Positions 61,948 through 64,000 of a stretch of 64,000 bases of DNA are shown piece by piece. The stretch covers positions 62,001 to 126,000 of the forward strand of contig JAITVV010000095.1 in the NCBI GenBank assembly GCA_031285625.1, read 5' to 3'. Origin of the DNA: Prevotella sp. (lineage in GTDB: Bacteria > Bacteroidota > Bacteroidia > Bacteroidales > Dysgonomonadaceae). How positions within the stretch are numbered: position 1 is the stretch's first letter; every line of letters starts with the position of its first letter. The position numbers were made by a program, and so were the translations under genes. A model generated the notes under the pieces. That model was not told the origin of the DNA and did not search any database. It was given only the letters and a program-made list of their open reading frames with translations.

Positions 61948-62937
61948 ATGGAAAAACAAAGAGATCTTTCTCTCGATTTTACAAGGGGCATAGGCATCCT
62001 ATTCGTTATTCTTTCACATAATTTACCCAATTATTATATTCTTAGTGCCTTTTGGAATAGACAAGCTGTACCTTTACTAGCGATAATTACGGCAGGATTT
62101 ACTTATGCAGCATTTCAAAGAGGAAGAACTTTAGAGCAATATTATTCAAAAAAAACCATTATAAAAAAATTTAAAAAAATATTTGCTCCATTTCTAATAG
62201 TGATTTTAATACAATGCACTATTACCTATTTTCTAGATCCCGGTTTTGATATAAAAGATGTTATCCGTTTAGGAGGGATGGGACCTGGTTCTTATTTTCC
62301 ATGGTGCTATTTGCAGTATTGGCTATATCTACCACTTATTATTTGGCTAGTAGACACTTTATCTATAAAAAAATCATTTATAATAATATTGTCTATCTGT
62401 ATTTGTTATGAAATTCTATGTTGTATAATTAATATAGACCCTTTAATTTATAGGTTATTATCATTCCGCTATTTAGTAATACTTTACTTAGGATGCATAG
62501 TTAGAAAACTCAATTTAAAAATAAATCCCATCATAATGATATTGGCACTTGCTGGATTTATTTATTTATTTTTAGTTTCTTATGCAAACTTGAACACAGA
62601 GCCATTTTTATTAAATGTATGGGAAACACATCATTGGCCTAGTGCCTTCTATGCTCTATTCTTATTTCTCTTCATTTCTACAATTCTTTATAAAAAAGTA
62701 AATCACCTCAAAATATCTGATTTTATAACTAAAATAGGTAGTTATTCATACGAAATATTTATCTGTCAAATGTTTATATTCACTTTTCTCGGGTGGGACA
62801 GGTTAAATAAGGGATTGGCATTCATAGATAATCTTTATGTAAGATACACAATATTTGTTATTGTAACAACATGTTTTAGCATAGCTCCTATATATATATA
62901 TAAAACTCGTATTAAAAATATTATTTTTAGAAAATAA
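61948..62937 (+). CDS. Acyltransferase family 3 membrane protein
   Basis: A 329-residue protein with ten hydrophobic helices. The N-terminal motif RDLSLDFTRGIGILFVILSH puts the family's catalytic-type His at 24, and FLGWDRLNKGL and a C-terminal PIYIYKTR are in place. Members O-acetylate or otherwise acylate surface glycans from cytoplasmic acyl-CoA. Here it most likely modifies the polysaccharide encoded upstream. Confidence 0.85.
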   Translation: MEKQRDLSLDFTRGIGILFVILSHNLPNYYILSAFWNRQAVPLLAIITAGFTYAAFQRGRTLEQYYSKKTIIKKFKKIFAPFLIVILIQCTITYFLDPGFDIKDVIRLGGMGPGSYFPWCYLQYWLYLPLIIWLVDTLSIKKSFIIILSICICYEILCCIINIDPLIYRLLSFRYLVILYLGCIVRKLNLKINPIIMILALAGFIYLFLVSYANLNTEPFLLNVWETHHWPSAFYALFLFLFISTILYKKVNHLKISDFITKIGSYSYEIFICQMFIFTFLGWDRLNKGLAFIDNLYVRYTIFVIVTTCFSIAPIYIYKTRIKNIIFRK

Positions 62938-62943
62938 ATAGAA

Positions 62944-62951
62944 TATATTTG
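62944..62951 (+). promoter_or_regulatory. -7 box of the DUF4886 lipoprotein gene
   Basis: TATATTTG fits TAnnTTTG and would start transcription about 20 nt before the ATG at 62978, so this gene may be read separately from the polysaccharide operon. Confidence 0.45.
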
Positions 62952-62977
62952 TTTCCAATTTTTAAAACAAGCTATCT

Positions 62978-63889
62978 ATGGATAAGATATTTATTTTATT
63001 ACTAATTATTTTAATATGCACATCTTGCTCAAATGATGAGATCGACCATATAGAGTTAACAGCTCCAATAAACGTTACACTGCCTAAGAATCCTAAAACA
63101 CTTAATATTCTGGCTATAGGAAATAGTTTTACTGAAGATGCAACAACTCTTTTACCCTCTATCTTAGAAGATTTAGATATAAAGAATGTAACACTAGGAA
63201 GACTCACATATAATAGTGGATCCCTTGAAAACCATTACATGTTCTATAATAACAAATCCAATGTATATCAATTTTCAATAACAGAAAACAATATTTGGAA
63301 TGATATATCAAATACCTATTCAATTAATGAAGCAATAAAATATACAGATTGGGATATCATTGTTATTCAACAAGCGTCATATAAAGCCGGAATATATAAT
63401 AGTTTCCAACCATATCTTAATGGACTACTAAATAATATATACAGAGACTGCCACAATAAAAATGTAGTTTTCGGATGGCACTTAACATGGTCATATTCAG
63501 CTGATTGCAACCGACCCCAATTTTCAGATTACAACTACAGCCAAGAGAGGATGTATAATGCTATTATTGAAACAACTACATCCATGATAAAAGATACTGG
63601 TATTGCATTAATAATCCCATCGGGAATTACAATTCAAAATTTGCGGAACACCTCTTTAAACAATCCGCCTAAAGACATAACAAGAGATGGATTCCACATT
63701 GATTTAGGTATCGGTCGCTATGCCCTTGCATATACTTGGTTTCAATCTATAATAACTCCATGTTTTAATAGACAGATACAAGAAAGTTCATATATTCCAC
63801 CTTTTACAGAGGGTATTAAAGTTAATAAAGATAACCTTCAAATCGTATTGGATGTTGTACAAAAATCTTGTAAAGATCCACTTAAATAA
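62978..63889 (+). CDS. DUF4886 lipoprotein, SGNH-hydrolase-like
   Basis: A 303-residue lipoprotein with lipobox Cys17 (CTSC) then acidic NDEIDH. IGNSFTEDATT resembles the block I GxSxT of SGNH hydrolases, and DGFHIDLGIGRYALAY resembles the DxxH block V. The fold is often fused to carbohydrate-acting proteins in Bacteroidales. It may remove acetyl groups from glycans; its pairing with the acyltransferase upstream fits such a role, as inference. Confidence 0.78.
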   Translation: MDKIFILLLIILICTSCSNDEIDHIELTAPINVTLPKNPKTLNILAIGNSFTEDATTLLPSILEDLDIKNVTLGRLTYNSGSLENHYMFYNNKSNVYQFSITENNIWNDISNTYSINEAIKYTDWDIIVIQQASYKAGIYNSFQPYLNGLLNNIYRDCHNKNVVFGWHLTWSYSADCNRPQFSDYNYSQERMYNAIIETTTSMIKDTGIALIIPSGITIQNLRNTSLNNPPKDITRDGFHIDLGIGRYALAYTWFQSIITPCFNRQIQESSYIPPFTEGIKVNKDNLQIVLDVVQKSCKDPLK

Positions 63890-63894
63890 ACCTT

Positions 63895-64000
63895 ATGTCC
63901 CACCCCCTTCACATATCCGCTACCTCCAAAGAAGAAAAATATCTTTTCCTCCTACCCCAGCTAAAAGGCTTACTAGAAGGAGAAACTGATACTATTGCCA
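63895..64000 (+). CDS. GAF-domain protein, N-terminal part (cut by window edge)
   Basis: The first 35 codons (MSHPLHISATSKEEKYLFLL, then PQLKGLLEGETDTIA) match the start of free-methionine-(R)-sulfoxide-reductase-type GAF proteins. It begins 5 bases after the DUF4886 stop codon. The catalytic cysteines lie beyond the window. Confidence 0.65.
   Translation, partial: MSHPLHISATSKEEKYLFLLPQLKGLLEGETDTIA

Noticed and set aside
1-64000. CRISPR array, tRNA genes, transposases, prophage
   Set aside because: None could be seen. The tandem repeats at 22136-22480 are coding, and the palindromes at 32-34 kb lack the regular spacers of a CRISPR.

Overview
The window is a 64 kb piece of a Bacteroidales chromosome, most likely Dysgonomonas or a close relative. 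The basis is gene content (Bacteroidales-type PepD, GH3-family enzyme, HU-CCDC81/SPOR protein, PepSY-like lipoprotein, Gmd, GAF protein) and repeated upstream boxes of the form TAnnTTTG, sometimes with TTTG about 19 nt further upstream, which is the Bacteroidetes sigma-factor promoter. The genus is an inference. No tRNA, rRNA, CRISPR, insertion sequence or prophage was seen.

Region 1 (1-40,000) is mostly housekeeping. A long minus-strand run holds pyrH, frr, rsgA, cardiolipin synthase and a TlpA-like thioredoxin, preceded at the left edge by the start of gmd. Next come a PepSY-like lipoprotein, a cyclophilin lipoprotein, cupin, Nudix and flavin-binding proteins, then ctpA-coaD-recQ and the protein-quality set tig, clpP, clpX. 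A Crp/Fnr regulator is translationally coupled to a GH3-type adenylating enzyme. An unusual secreted protein made of five exact 23-residue repeats follows. The oxidative pentose phosphate operon gnd-zwf-pgl, a small stefin-like protein, a probably frameshifted membrane AraC-type regulator, rpsF-rpsR-rplI, a stretch of lipoproteins and redox enzymes with palindromic intergenic repeats, pepD, two Skp/OmpH paralogues, aroE, upp, an HU/SPOR protein and gmhA complete the region.

Region 2 (40,065 to the right edge) is a plus-strand surface-polysaccharide locus. It begins with a Wza-like export protein and a Wzz-like chain-length protein. It continues with a complete GDP-sugar route to CMP-N,N'-diacetyllegionaminic acid (legB, legC, a NeuD-type acetyltransferase, legI, legG, ptmE, legF, a Gfo/Idh oxidoreductase, a serine-acetyltransferase-like protein and a ptmA-like SDR). 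Then come a GH33 sialidase lipoprotein, a GT-B transferase with sialyltransferase-like motifs, a Wzx flippase, four further glycosyltransferases, a Wzy polymerase, an acyltransferase-3 and a DUF4886 lipoprotein. The layout suggests that a legionaminic-acid-containing glycan is made on undecaprenyl phosphate, flipped, polymerised and exported. A sialidase is encoded inside the same operon, between the sugar-synthesis block and the likely transferase.

The points I would look at first are the sialidase and candidate legionaminyltransferase inside the Leg operon, the 23-residue repeat protein, the cytoplasmic stefin-like protein, the clustered GTAAC palindromes, and competing hairpins in the frr-rsgA and clpP leaders.
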